Shown here piece after piece: positions 1 through 8,678 of a stretch of 64,000 nt of DNA (its first letter is position 1; every line of letters starts with the position of its first letter). Under the pieces are notes generated by a model. The model did no database searches. It was not told the DNA's origin and worked only from the letters and a program-made list of their open reading frames with translations. Where the stretch lies: NCBI GenBank assembly GCA_963756715.1, contig CAVWOV010000028.1:186001-250000 (forward strand), written 5' to 3'. Made by a program: the position numbers and the translations under genes. Source of the stretch: VAZQ01 sp963756715. GTDB taxonomy: Bacteria > Pseudomonadota > Alphaproteobacteria > Rhizobiales > Xanthobacteraceae.

Positions 1-1196
1 TGGCGAGCATGCTGGCGTCCAGCGTGCCGATTGCGGTTCTCGCCGCGACGGTACCGGTGACGGCGGCGGTCGCGCTCAATTTCACCCTCAAAGGCAATCT
101 GCGCGACTACATCCTGGCCATCATGGCCGTGACCGCGCAGGGCTACTTCCTGCTCCTGGCTTACCGGCTCTATTCGACCACGCTGGCAAGTCTTGAGGCG
201 CGCGCGGAAAAGGATGCGCTGATCGGCGAGCTTGAAACCGCCAAGGCAATCTCGGACGAGGCGCGCCGTCGCGCCGAGGCGGCGAACATCGCCAAGTCTC
301 GCTTCCTCGCCCAGATGAGCCATGAGCTTCGCACTCCGCTCAATGCGATCCTGGGGTTTTCGGAGGTGATGAAGAGCGAAATCTTCGGTCCCCACCAGGT
401 CGCGGCCTACAAGGACTATTGCGGCGACATCCATAACTCCGGCGTTCACCTGCTTGGTCTGATCAACGAGATCCTCGACCTGTCCCGCGTTGAGGCCGGC
501 CGCTACGAACTCAACGAAGAGTCGGTGTCGCTCGCCCATGTCGTCGGCGAATGCGCCCATCTCCTGCAGATGCGCGCGCGCAATCGCGGCCTTGTCATTC
601 ACGAGATGTTCGAGACCGGCATGCCGCGGCTGTGGGCGGACGAGCGCGCAGTGCGGCAGATCTGCCTCAACCTGCTCGGCAACGCCATCAAGTTCACCCC
701 GCAGGGCGGCGAGATCTGGCTCAAGGCCGGCTGGACCGCCTCGGGCGGACAGTACATCAGCGTCAAGGATACCGGTCCCGGTATCCCCGAAGAGGAGATA
801 CCCATCGTGCTTGCCTCCTTCGGCCAGGGCTCGAACTCCATCAAATCGGCCGAACAAGGCGCGGGTCTCGGCCTGCCGATCGCGAAGAGTCTCGTCGACC
901 TGCACGGCGGGACCTTCACGCTCAAATCGAAGCTGCGCATCGGCACCGAAGTCCTCGTCACATTCCCGCCCGAGCGGGTGATGGCCGCACTCGCCCCACT
1001 GGAGGAGCCCGCCCCTTCGATCCAGCCGACGCCGCAGCCGACCGAGCCCGCAAGCGATCCGCCGCGACGAAGTCCGGGTCATTGCGGCGGCGACTGTTCC
1101 GCACCGGCACGTAAACTTTCCGTGCGCGCGAGCGATCACCCGATTGCCTTCCCGACGGCGATCCTTAGTGTCGACCGCGACATCCAACTGATTTGA
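1..1196 (+). CDS. Sensor histidine kinase, PleC/DivJ type (5' end outside window)
   Basis: Membrane-bound sensor kinase. The reading frame is open to the left edge, so the true start lies upstream and the Met at position 9 is probably internal. Two hydrophobic segments come first (about residues 5-25 and 33-52), then a coiled coil. The HisKA H-box follows with MSHELRTPLNAILGFSEVM (phosphoacceptor His near residue 107), and an HATPase with N box (NLLGNAIKF), G1 box (DTGPGIP) and G2 box (GAGLGL). The H-box flank FGP...Y..YCGDIHNSG resembles PleC/DivJ/PdhS kinases that act on DivK, so a cell-cycle role is possible. That is inference from similarity to the kinase at 11.7 kb. The last 60 residues are Pro-rich and low complexity. 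Confidence 0.85.
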   Translation, partial: ASMLASSVPIAVLAATVPVTAAVALNFTLKGNLRDYILAIMAVTAQGYFLLLAYRLYSTTLASLEARAEKDALIGELETAKAISDEARRRAEAANIAKSRFLAQMSHELRTPLNAILGFSEVMKSEIFGPHQVAAYKDYCGDIHNSGVHLLGLINEILDLSRVEAGRYELNEESVSLAHVVGECAHLLQMRARNRGLVIHEMFETGMPRLWADERAVRQICLNLLGNAIKFTPQGGEIWLKAGWTASGGQYISVKDTGPGIPEEEIPIVLASFGQGSNSIKSAEQGAGLGLPIAKSLVDLHGGTFTLKSKLRIGTEVLVTFPPERVMAALAPLEEPAPSIQPTPQPTEPASDPPRRSPGHCGGDCSAPARKLSVRASDHPIAFPTAILSVDRDIQLI

Positions 1197-1199
1197 GTC

Positions 1200-1451
1200 A
1201 TGGCCGCGATCGAGACCCCCTGCAATAAAGTGTGCGCCGTCGACCCGGTTTTTGCGCTGTGCGTCGGCTGCGGACGCACCACGGCCGAAATTGCCGGCTG
1301 GATCGGGTTCGCCCCGGACGAGCGCATGCGAATCATGGCCGACCTGCCGCGGCGTCTCGCCGTCATGCGTCGGGCGAGCCCTTGCCCGAACCGACGCCAT
1401 CTGAGGACGACACGGTGCGCCGGCTTCTTTGGATTCTTCTGGCGATTCTGA
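1200..1451 (+). CDS. DUF1289 family protein
   Basis: Small 83-residue protein with the DUF1289 pattern: PCNKVC near the N-terminus, then CVGCGRT and a conserved EI..W region. The Cys residues suggest metal or Fe-S binding, but the family has no settled function. The family part ends around residue 58; the rest is a short tail overlapping the next gene. It starts 3 bases after the kinase stop, so it is probably co-transcribed with it. Confidence 0.8.
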   Translation: MAAIETPCNKVCAVDPVFALCVGCGRTTAEIAGWIGFAPDERMRIMADLPRRLAVMRRASPCPNRRHLRTTRCAGFFGFFWRF

Positions 1452-2110
1452 CGGCAGTGCTGTTCGTGCTGGTCATTCGGCACGGCGGCGATCTCGCCAG
1501 CCTGCGGCAGTACGATTTTTCCTCGGGGACTATCAAGGCCGTAGCGCTCCTCGTTGTCGGCCTGCTGGTGCTGGTATCCTTCCGGCAGCGATTTACGCAC
1601 GTGCTGGAATCGATGTTGGTCTGGCTGGTGATCGTGCTGCTGCTCGTGGTTGGGTACACCTACCGCTTCGAGTTGCGCGAGGTTGCCGACCGGGTGCTCG
1701 CCGAGCTTATTCCCGGCCGTGCGGCGAGCCGCGGGCGATCAGTCGAGATCGCGCGCGGCGCCGGCGGAAGCTTTTCGGTGAATACACAGATCAACGGTGC
1801 GCGCGTGTCCATGGTACTCGACACCGGCGCGAGTGCGGTCGTGCTCACCCAGGAGGCCGCCAAAGCCGCGGGCCTTCCGCTCGAAGTCCTCAGCTATTCG
1901 GTGAGTGTCGACACCGCGAACGGCCGTACCAAAGCCGCGCCAGTCACGCTCGATCGGATATCGATCGGCCGTATCACCGAACACTCGGTGCCGGCGCTGA
2001 TCGCGCAGCCAGGACAACTGCGGTCGAACCTGCTGGGCATGACCTTCCTCAATCGCCTGGAGAGCTGGCAGGTCCGCGGCGATAAACTGCTGCTCCGCGG
2101 ACACCCTTAG
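1415..2110 (+). CDS. Membrane-anchored retropepsin-like aspartic protease (TIGR02281 family)
   Basis: About 231 residues. Three N-terminal hydrophobic helices (about residues 3-20, 34-50 and 64-82) precede a periplasmic clan AA domain with the catalytic motif VLDTGAS and a second conserved segment LLGMTFLN. Such single-domain proteases work as dimers; the substrate is unknown. The GTG at 1415 is chosen because GAGGA lies at 1404-1408 and the N-terminal helix begins directly after it. It overlaps the end of the DUF1289 gene in another frame, suggesting translational coupling. Confidence 0.82.
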   Translation: MRRLLWILLAILTAVLFVLVIRHGGDLASLRQYDFSSGTIKAVALLVVGLLVLVSFRQRFTHVLESMLVWLVIVLLLVVGYTYRFELREVADRVLAELIPGRAASRGRSVEIARGAGGSFSVNTQINGARVSMVLDTGASAVVLTQEAAKAAGLPLEVLSYSVSVDTANGRTKAAPVTLDRISIGRITEHSVPALIAQPGQLRSNLLGMTFLNRLESWQVRGDKLLLRGHP

Positions 2111-2135
2111 GACGGCTTTGCGCAGCGGCACTTGT

Positions 2136-2969
2136 TCAGACGGCCAGGCTCACCGCAAATCGAACACAGACGATCAGCAGGAAGCAGCCAAAGCCGATTT
2201 CGAGCCGGCGCTGCGACAACGAATGCGCCAGCCGCGCACCATAGGGCGCGGCGAAACTCGCAACCGGCGCCATCAGCGCAAATCCGATGAGCGAGACGAA
2301 GCCGATCGAGAACGGCGGCATCAGCGACTGCTGCGGCAACCCCGCGAGCAGATAGCCAAGCGTCCCCGCAATCGTGATGGGAACCCCGAGGCCAGCCGAG
2401 GTCGCGACCGCCCGGAGGATCGGCTTGCCATGCAGTGTCAGGATCATATTGCAAATCGATCCGCCGCTGATGCCCATCAACGAAGCAGCGAGCCCGACGA
2501 AGAAACCGTAAGCCGTCATGCCGACCGGTCCCGGGAGATCCTCGGCGATCCGCCAGTCGTCGCGGCCTGCCAGGAGCTTGAACCCGATCACGCTCCCCAC
2601 CACCACGAAGCCGAGCTTGAGCACTGCCGCGGGCGCAAAAGCAGCAAGCACCGAGCCGACCGCGACGCCCACCACGGCCGGTATCGCCCAGGCCCGCACT
2701 ACGTCCATCATCACCGCGCCCTTGTCGCGATGGGCGAGAAACGACCGCACGTTGGTCGGAACGATGATTGCGAGCGACGTACCGACGCAGAGCTGGAAGA
2801 TGACCTGCTCCGAAACGCCGAGCGCGCGAAACACCTCATAGAGGACCGGCACGATAAGCGCGCCGCCGCCGATACCGAACAGCCCGGCGAGGACGCCGGT
2901 GACCAGGCCGCCGACAATGATCAATGCCGCCAGTAGAAGAAACTCGCTCACCGGCACGCCAAGGATCAT
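2136..2969 (-). CDS. Sulfite exporter TauE/SafE family membrane protein
   Basis: About 277 residues, almost entirely hydrophobic, with roughly eight membrane segments in two repeats. The family's glycine-rich repeat motifs are visible: GLFGIGGGALIVP near residue 30 and GISGGSICN in the second half. TauE/SafE proteins move small organosulfur or sulfur oxyanions across the inner membrane; the substrate here cannot be read from sequence. The ATG at 2969 is chosen because upstream in-frame sequence belongs to the neighbouring dusA. It follows dusA on the same strand after about 60 bases. Confidence 0.85.
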   Translation of the reverse strand: MILGVPVSEFLLLAALIIVGGLVTGVLAGLFGIGGGALIVPVLYEVFRALGVSEQVIFQLCVGTSLAIIVPTNVRSFLAHRDKGAVMMDVVRAWAIPAVVGVAVGSVLAAFAPAAVLKLGFVVVGSVIGFKLLAGRDDWRIAEDLPGPVGMTAYGFFVGLAASLMGISGGSICNMILTLHGKPILRAVATSAGLGVPITIAGTLGYLLAGLPQQSLMPPFSIGFVSLIGFALMAPVASFAAPYGARLAHSLSQRRLEIGFGCFLLIVCVRFAVSLAV

Positions 2970-3027
2970 GCCCTGCTCCGACGCCGATCGCTCGGAGGGA
3001 AAGCAGCTCGATGGGCCGATCCGAGCA

Positions 3028-4035
3028 TCACGCCGCGGCGGTCTGCGCTGTCGGCGTATCGATGTCCACGACCTGGGACAACGCTTCGCGGAACGTGGCG
3101 ATGTCCGCGCCCGGCTTGACCCCCTCGGTCGCGAGATGCCGCCGGAACGCACGCGCCCCCGGCACGCCGCGAAACAGCCCGAGCACGTGCCGTGTAATCG
3201 CATGAAGCCGCGTGCCTCGCTCGAGCTCACGCGCAATGTAGGGAATAAAGCCCTCGGCCGCCGCTTTGGGCGTCGAAAAGGATGCGGCTTCCCCGAAAAG
3301 TATCGGACCGACGTCCAGCAAGCGCCAGGGTTCCTGATAGGCGGCACGGCCCATCATGACGCCGTCAACGCGTGCGAGATGCGCTGCGGCTTGATCGAGG
3401 TCGGTGATGCCGCCGTTGATCACGATGGGAAGCTGCGGATGCGCGGCCTTGAGCCGGTAGACGCGATCATAATCGAGCGGCGGGATATCGCGATTCTCGC
3501 GTGGCGAGAGGCCGGCCAGCCAGGCCTTGCGGGCATGCACGATCAGCGCGGCGACGCCCGCCGGCATGACCGCATGCGTGAGCGTTGCGAGCGCCTGCTC
3601 CGGGTCCTGGTTATCGATGCCGATGCGGCATTTGACCGTGACCGGCACGCCGACGGCGGCCGTCATCGCGGCGACGCAGTCGCCCACGAGCGCCGGTTCA
3701 GCCATCAGGCAGGCGCCGAAGCGGCCCTCCTGCACGCGATCGGAAGGACAGCCGACATTGAGATTGATTTCGTCGTAACCGAGATCGGCGGCAATGCGTG
3801 CGCACTCGGCGAGCTTTTGCGGATCGGAACCGCCAAGCTGCAGCGCGACCGGATGCTCGGCGGGATCATAGGCTAACAGCCGCCCGCGATCACCGTGAAG
3901 CACGGCCCCGGTCGTGATCATCTCGGTATAGATCAGTGCCCGGCGCGTGAGCAGGCGATGGAAGAACCGGCAGTGCCGGTCGGTCCATTCCATCATCGGC
4001 GCGATCGAGAAACGGTAGTATTTCAGAGTGGACAC
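3028..4035 (-). CDS. dusA: tRNA-dihydrouridine synthase A (DusA)
   Basis: FMN-dependent enzyme reducing uridine 20/20a in the tRNA D-loop. It begins with the DusA signature SIAPMMEWTDRHCR, continues with INLNVGCPSDRVQ containing the catalytic Cys, then VTVKCRIGID and INGGI in the TIM barrel, and has the C-terminal helical domain. About 335 residues, normal for DusA. The start is uncertain: a GTG at 4035 lies just before the conserved region, while a TTG at 4107 would add 24 residues. Neither has a strong ribosome site. Confidence 0.92.
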   Translation of the reverse strand: MSTLKYYRFSIAPMMEWTDRHCRFFHRLLTRRALIYTEMITTGAVLHGDRGRLLAYDPAEHPVALQLGGSDPQKLAECARIAADLGYDEINLNVGCPSDRVQEGRFGACLMAEPALVGDCVAAMTAAVGVPVTVKCRIGIDNQDPEQALATLTHAVMPAGVAALIVHARKAWLAGLSPRENRDIPPLDYDRVYRLKAAHPQLPIVINGGITDLDQAAAHLARVDGVMMGRAAYQEPWRLLDVGPILFGEAASFSTPKAAAEGFIPYIARELERGTRLHAITRHVLGLFRGVPGARAFRRHLATEGVKPGADIATFREALSQVVDIDTPTAQTAAA

Positions 4036-4383
4036 AGCGAAAGCCAGATCTGGTGCTTGGAGCGGAAGCAGCACCCAAGTGTCTAACGCGCGGCGGCTGC
4101 CGTGCAAAGGCTTTTATACGATCGATCTCAATGACTTATTTCACATTCGCAGAAGCCGCTCCGCTCCCGGCAACGTCGCCGCAAGATGCACGAAGTCCAA
4201 GCAATTTCTGATTGATAATTGATCGACCAAGAAAAAAATGCCGCGCAACGACGCACCGCTTCTCATGCAAATCAATTGCATTCTCACGACCGAGGCACTC
4301 GCGTTCCCTGAGGAGCCACACCGGAGGGCGCCGCATTGACGCTCGGCGCGCCACTCGGTACGGCTCACGGCGAGGAGAATGTC

Positions 4384-5757
4384 TTGCAGCACGAGAAGGA
4401 AAGAGTTGCGCTGACATCGATCGCAGCGTCAGCCGGATTGACGGTGGCCAAGGCGATCGTCGGCGTGACGTCGGGCTCGCTCGCGATTCTGTCGGAGGCG
4501 GCGCATTCCTTGATCGATTTCGCCGCAACCGTGATGACCTATTTCGCGGTACGGATTTCCGGCAAGCCCGCCGACGAGGAGCATCATTACGGTCACGGCA
4601 AGGTCGAGAGCGTCTCCGCGCTGGCGGAGACCGCGCTTCTGTTCCTGCTTTCGGGCGTCGTCATCTGGGAAGCACTGCGGCGCCTGTTCGGCGACCATGG
4701 CCATGCGGTCCATGCGACGTTCTGGGCATTTGCGGTGATCATCGGCTCGGTCGTGGTCGATTTCTTCCGCGCTCGCGTGCTTTACCGGGTCGCCGCCAAG
4801 ACATCGAGCGAGGCGCTGGAGGCGGACGCGCTGCATTTCGGCTCCGACATGTGGTCGTCGCTGGCGGTTTTGGTCGGGCTTGTCCTGGTGCTGATGGGGT
4901 ACCGCTGGGCCGATTCCGCCGCCGCCATCATCGTGGCGATTTTCATCTGCATCGCCGGCTGGCGGCTCGGACGCCGCACCGTCGATACGCTCACCGATAC
5001 CGCGCCTGCAGGTGCGGCAGACAAGATCACCACAAGCGTGTTGCGGATCCCCGGGGTTGTCGCCATCGATCGGCTGCGCGTGCGGCAGGCCGGCGGCGTC
5101 ATGTTCGTCGATCTGTTCGTCGCCGTAAGCCGTACCTTGCCCCTCGACCGCGTGGGCGTGCTGAAGGAGCGTATCCTTAACGCTGTGCGCGAGGACAGCC
5201 CGGCCGCGGAGGTGACGATTACCACCGAACCCCGCGCGCTCGACGACGAAACCGTGCTCGAGCGCGTCATGGTGATCGCGCGCAACCGTGCGCTGGCAGT
5301 CCATCACGTCACGGTGCACGCAATCGAGGACCGGCTGGCGGTGGCGCTCGATCTCGAAGTCGATGGCACGCTACCGCTCGGCGACGCACACGAGATCGCG
5401 AGCGGCCTGGAAGAGGCGATCCGCGAAGAGTTGGGGCCGCAGGTCGAGGTCGAGACCCATATTGAGCCCCTGCAGCCGCACGACGAGCCCGGCCGCGACG
5501 CGACGCGCGAGCGGGTGGCGGTCGTGCATCAAGCCCTGATCGAGATTGCCGACAACATCGATTTCGTCGGCGAGGTACACGACGTGCGGGTACGCGACGT
5601 CGAGGGCGGCGAGATTGTCAATTTCCACTGCCGTGTCGCCCCCGCGCTGGCGGTGGCTGAGGTGCACGAGAAGGTCGACGAGGTCGAGCGCGCGCTCCGT
5701 TTGCGGTTTCCGTCGATCAAAAGGGTAATCGGGCACGCCGAGCCGGCACCGGCCTGA
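4384..5757 (+). CDS. Cation diffusion facilitator (CDF) transporter with extended C-terminal domain
   Basis: Inner-membrane divalent metal/proton antiporter. The motifs AHSLIDF in helix 2 and HFGSDMWSS in helix 5 provide the metal-site residues; HHYGHGK is the CDF signature loop. The membrane part covers about 200 residues. The cytosolic part is about 250 residues and seems to hold two or more ferredoxin-like cation-efflux domains, longer than the usual single domain. TTG 4384 is chosen: GAGGAG lies 6 bases upstream and the protein would start MQHEKERVALTS. An upstream TTG at 4336 also has GGAGG. Metal specificity is not predictable. Confidence 0.88.
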   Translation: MQHEKERVALTSIAASAGLTVAKAIVGVTSGSLAILSEAAHSLIDFAATVMTYFAVRISGKPADEEHHYGHGKVESVSALAETALLFLLSGVVIWEALRRLFGDHGHAVHATFWAFAVIIGSVVVDFFRARVLYRVAAKTSSEALEADALHFGSDMWSSLAVLVGLVLVLMGYRWADSAAAIIVAIFICIAGWRLGRRTVDTLTDTAPAGAADKITTSVLRIPGVVAIDRLRVRQAGGVMFVDLFVAVSRTLPLDRVGVLKERILNAVREDSPAAEVTITTEPRALDDETVLERVMVIARNRALAVHHVTVHAIEDRLAVALDLEVDGTLPLGDAHEIASGLEEAIREELGPQVEVETHIEPLQPHDEPGRDATRERVAVVHQALIEIADNIDFVGEVHDVRVRDVEGGEIVNFHCRVAPALAVAEVHEKVDEVERALRLRFPSIKRVIGHAEPAPA

Positions 5758-5855
5758 ATCACATTCACGATGCCTCGAAGGCGCATGACCGGAGATGGAT
5801 GCCCCGCTGGCGCAGGGCATCCAATCCTTTCGGCGGGCGCGATGACGCTGGCCTA

Positions 5856-7367
5856 TTAGACGCGCGTATTCTTTACATTCGCGGCCTTGTAGACCCGGTC
5901 GCGCGCCTCGTTGCCGAGCCGGTTGAGACGTTCGACGTCGACACCGACCAGTTGGCCGTTGCGCTTCATCACCTTGCCGGCGATCAGGACCGTGTCCACG
6001 TTTTGCGGACCCATGCTGGTCACCACAGCGCCAACCGCGTTGTTCATCGGCATGACATTGAGCCGGTCGGTGCGCAGCAGGATGATGTCGGCGTCCTTGC
6101 CGGGCGTGAGCGTGCCGATCTTGCGGTCGAGGCCGTTGGCGCGCGCTCCCTCGATGGTGGCGAATTCGAGGACCTCGCGCACCGTGAGGAACTTCGGCGG
6201 GTTCTTGTCGCCGGCGAGTTTCTTCGCCCACACGTCGTTCTTCTGCAACGAAAAGATCGTCCGCATCTGTGCGAAGAAATCATTCGGCACTGACGTCTCG
6301 ACGTCCACGCTCAAGGAGGGGCGAATGCCCATGTCGATCGCCTTCTGGATCGGCGGATGGCCGTGTCCCATCAGGGTTTCGACATAGCTGGCGATCGAAA
6401 CAGTCCCACCGGTATCCTTGATCAGCTTCCATTCGTTGTCGTTGAGCGTGCAGCAATGGATGTAGGTCGTGTCGGACTTGAGCGCGTTGAGCGCGTTCAG
6501 TTTCTCCAGCAGGCCCGAACGGCCGCGCTCGCCGACGCCAACATGGATGGTGATGCGGGCGCCGACATCACGCGCCGCCTTGAAGCTCGGCAGTATCTGT
6601 TCGGGCGCCCCCGACGGCGCGGCGAGAAACAGCGTCACCAGTTGATCATCGCTGGAGAAATACTGTTTACGCAGGCGTGCAATATCGCTGGGGAACTTCG
6701 CTCCCTTTGCTTCCCACCAGCGGCCGTCGGCCGTCTGCGCATTACCGTAGGCGAAGACCGCACGCATTCCGGAGTCCTTCAGAGCCTTGACGGCCGCGTC
6801 GGTGTGCTCGGGTGTGTTGTGGATATGCGACCAGTCGAGGATGCAAGTCACGCCGCTGTCGAGCGCGCCAAGCGCGCTCAAATAATCTCCGGCATAGACA
6901 TCGTCGGGTACATATCGCGCGCCGAAGGTCTTCTGCACGGTCGCGATGTAATCGTCGAGCGAACCGTCCGGCAGGACATTGCGCAGAATGCCCTGCCACA
7001 TGTGACGGTGGGTATCGACGAAACCCGGTGCCACGATCATGCGCGAGGCATCGATGACCTCGGCATCGGGCGCGCTGATGTTGGGCCGCACCGCGGCGAT
7101 CTTGCCGTTCTCGATCAGCACGTCGGCCTGGTCGAAATCGCCGACCGCGCGGTCGAGCGAGAGCACGCAGCCGCCCTTGATCAGAATAGCGCGGCCGGAC
7201 GCCGGCTGCTGGGCTTGCGCTGTGCCAACCATTGCGGTGGAGACCGCCGAGGTGGCGACCGCCCCGGCCGCCGTGGTGCAAAGGAACTGGCGGCGCGACA
7301 TCGCGGACGGCGGCGCGCAGCAAAGGCACGCATTACCGGCGACGCCGGTATGGCGCAATTGGGTCAT
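5856..7367 (-). CDS. Tat-exported amidohydrolase family protein
   Basis: About 503 residues. The N-terminus carries a twin-arginine signal (SRRQFL followed by an Ala-rich stretch ending AQAQ). The mature part has the amidohydrolase start motif DTHRHMWQG, a later IHVGVGERG, DVETSVPNDFF, and the C-terminal beta-sandwich end GTLTPGKDADIILLRTD. The fold hydrolyses amide or C-N bonds with one or two metals; the substrate is unknown. GGGAGGAAG precedes the ATG at 7367. The region before RR is unusually long and contains a Cys cluster (CLCC). Confidence 0.85.
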   Translation of the reverse strand: MTQLRHTGVAGNACLCCAPPSAMSRRQFLCTTAAGAVATSAVSTAMVGTAQAQQPASGRAILIKGGCVLSLDRAVGDFDQADVLIENGKIAAVRPNISAPDAEVIDASRMIVAPGFVDTHRHMWQGILRNVLPDGSLDDYIATVQKTFGARYVPDDVYAGDYLSALGALDSGVTCILDWSHIHNTPEHTDAAVKALKDSGMRAVFAYGNAQTADGRWWEAKGAKFPSDIARLRKQYFSSDDQLVTLFLAAPSGAPEQILPSFKAARDVGARITIHVGVGERGRSGLLEKLNALNALKSDTTYIHCCTLNDNEWKLIKDTGGTVSIASYVETLMGHGHPPIQKAIDMGIRPSLSVDVETSVPNDFFAQMRTIFSLQKNDVWAKKLAGDKNPPKFLTVREVLEFATIEGARANGLDRKIGTLTPGKDADIILLRTDRLNVMPMNNAVGAVVTSMGPQNVDTVLIAGKVMKRNGQLVGVDVERLNRLGNEARDRVYKAANVKNTRV

Positions 7368-7590
7368 GGCTTCCTCCCGAGTGAATATTCTTATGCGTGG
7401 ATGCTAGCGCTGTTCAGACGCGGCTTCCAGCGAGTTGGCAACCGTGTCCCCCGCGTGGGGCGCCGCCCACGATCGCGCAGGCATTTCGCCACGCTGACAC
7501 GCGCTCATGGAATGCAAAAAGCAAAGAGAGAGCATGGCCCATCGCCATGCGCTCCCAATGCTGCGGCTAACGCTTTGGCCGGGCGCTAAA

Positions 7591-8550
7591 TTAGTTGATG
7601 ATCGCCTTGAATGCCTCGGCGTTTCGTGCGGTTTCGTCGCGGAGGAGCTTGTCGAACTGCTCAGGCGTATCGGTCACGGCAATCAGGAACTGGGCGGCAA
7701 GCTTCGCCTTGGTGGCCGGAGATTTCAGGATGTCGACGACATCGTGATTGACCTTGGCGATGATGTCCTTGGGAACGCCGGCGGGCGCCATCAGCCCGAA
7801 CCACGCATCGTAGACAAAGTCGATACCCTGATCGCGGAAAGTCGGCGTATTCGGCATTTCAGGAAGCCGCTGCGGAGTGACCGAGCCAACTACGCGGACT
7901 TTGCCAGCCGCGCCCTGTTCTCTCGCAACATTGGTCGGCGCAAAGTACATATGCGCGTCGCCTCGAATCACGGCGGACACCGCTTCGGGCACGCTCTTGT
8001 ATGGCACATGCACGATGTTGATCCCGGTCGCCTTGCGGAACAGGGCGCCGGCGATGAACGTCGTGCTGGCGAGGCCCGGCGAAGAGAAATTGAGCTTGCC
8101 GGGATTAGCCTTGGCATAGGCGACGAGTTCCTTGAGGTCCTTTGCGGGGACCGCGGGATTCACGATGAGGGACAGCGGCGCCGAACTCACGCGCGTGATA
8201 CCGACAAAGTCCTTGATCGGATCGAAGGATAGATTCTTGCTCACAAGCGCCGCGACCGTGTGACCGTTCGAGGTCAACATCAGCGTGTAGCCATCGGGCG
8301 GGGCCTTCGCTACTGCGGTGGTGCCGGCCAGCCCGGGCCGGTTTTCGACGATGACTTGCTGGTTCCAGCGCTTTGACAGTTCGTCCGCAAGAATGCGCGC
8401 CATGATGTCGGTTACGCTGCCGGCGCCGAATGGCACAACGATCGTAACCCGCTGTGTGGGGTAATTCTGCGCCGATGCTTGCGCGGGTACAAAAATCGCC
8501 GCCGCGAACGCCGCCAAGGCGAACCAGAACACGCGAAGTTTTGTCATCAT
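7591..8550 (-). CDS. Tripartite tricarboxylate transporter substrate-binding protein (Bug/TctC family)
   Basis: Periplasmic solute-binding protein of about 319 residues. It has a Sec signal (positive start, hydrophobic core, cleavage after ASAQ) and the typical Bug opening YPTQRVTIVVPFGAGSVTD with later VENRPG. Bug proteins bind carboxylates or similar small molecules. No membrane TctA/TctB genes are nearby, which is common for orphan Bug genes. The ATG at 8550 is preceded by GGGAGGAAT. It is divergent from pepN, so the 128 bases between them must hold both promoters. Confidence 0.9.
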   Translation of the reverse strand: MMTKLRVFWFALAAFAAAIFVPAQASAQNYPTQRVTIVVPFGAGSVTDIMARILADELSKRWNQQVIVENRPGLAGTTAVAKAPPDGYTLMLTSNGHTVAALVSKNLSFDPIKDFVGITRVSSAPLSLIVNPAVPAKDLKELVAYAKANPGKLNFSSPGLASTTFIAGALFRKATGINIVHVPYKSVPEAVSAVIRGDAHMYFAPTNVAREQGAAGKVRVVGSVTPQRLPEMPNTPTFRDQGIDFVYDAWFGLMAPAGVPKDIIAKVNHDVVDILKSPATKAKLAAQFLIAVTDTPEQFDKLLRDETARNAEAFKAIIN

Positions 8551-8678
8551 ATTCCTCCCAATTTTGTTTGCGCACCCATACAATGAGTGAAGCCCTGTTG
8601 GAAGCGATTAAAGCAGAGGGGCAACTTAAGGTATATGAGTAAAAGCGTCCCTGCCCTCCATCTTTGAGTCGAGTGAAA

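Noticed and set aside
2118..3876. Long plus-strand open frames opposite the TauE/SafE and dusA genes
   Set aside because: Both real genes show clear family motifs on the minus strand; the antisense translations are Arg/Asp-rich and match nothing.
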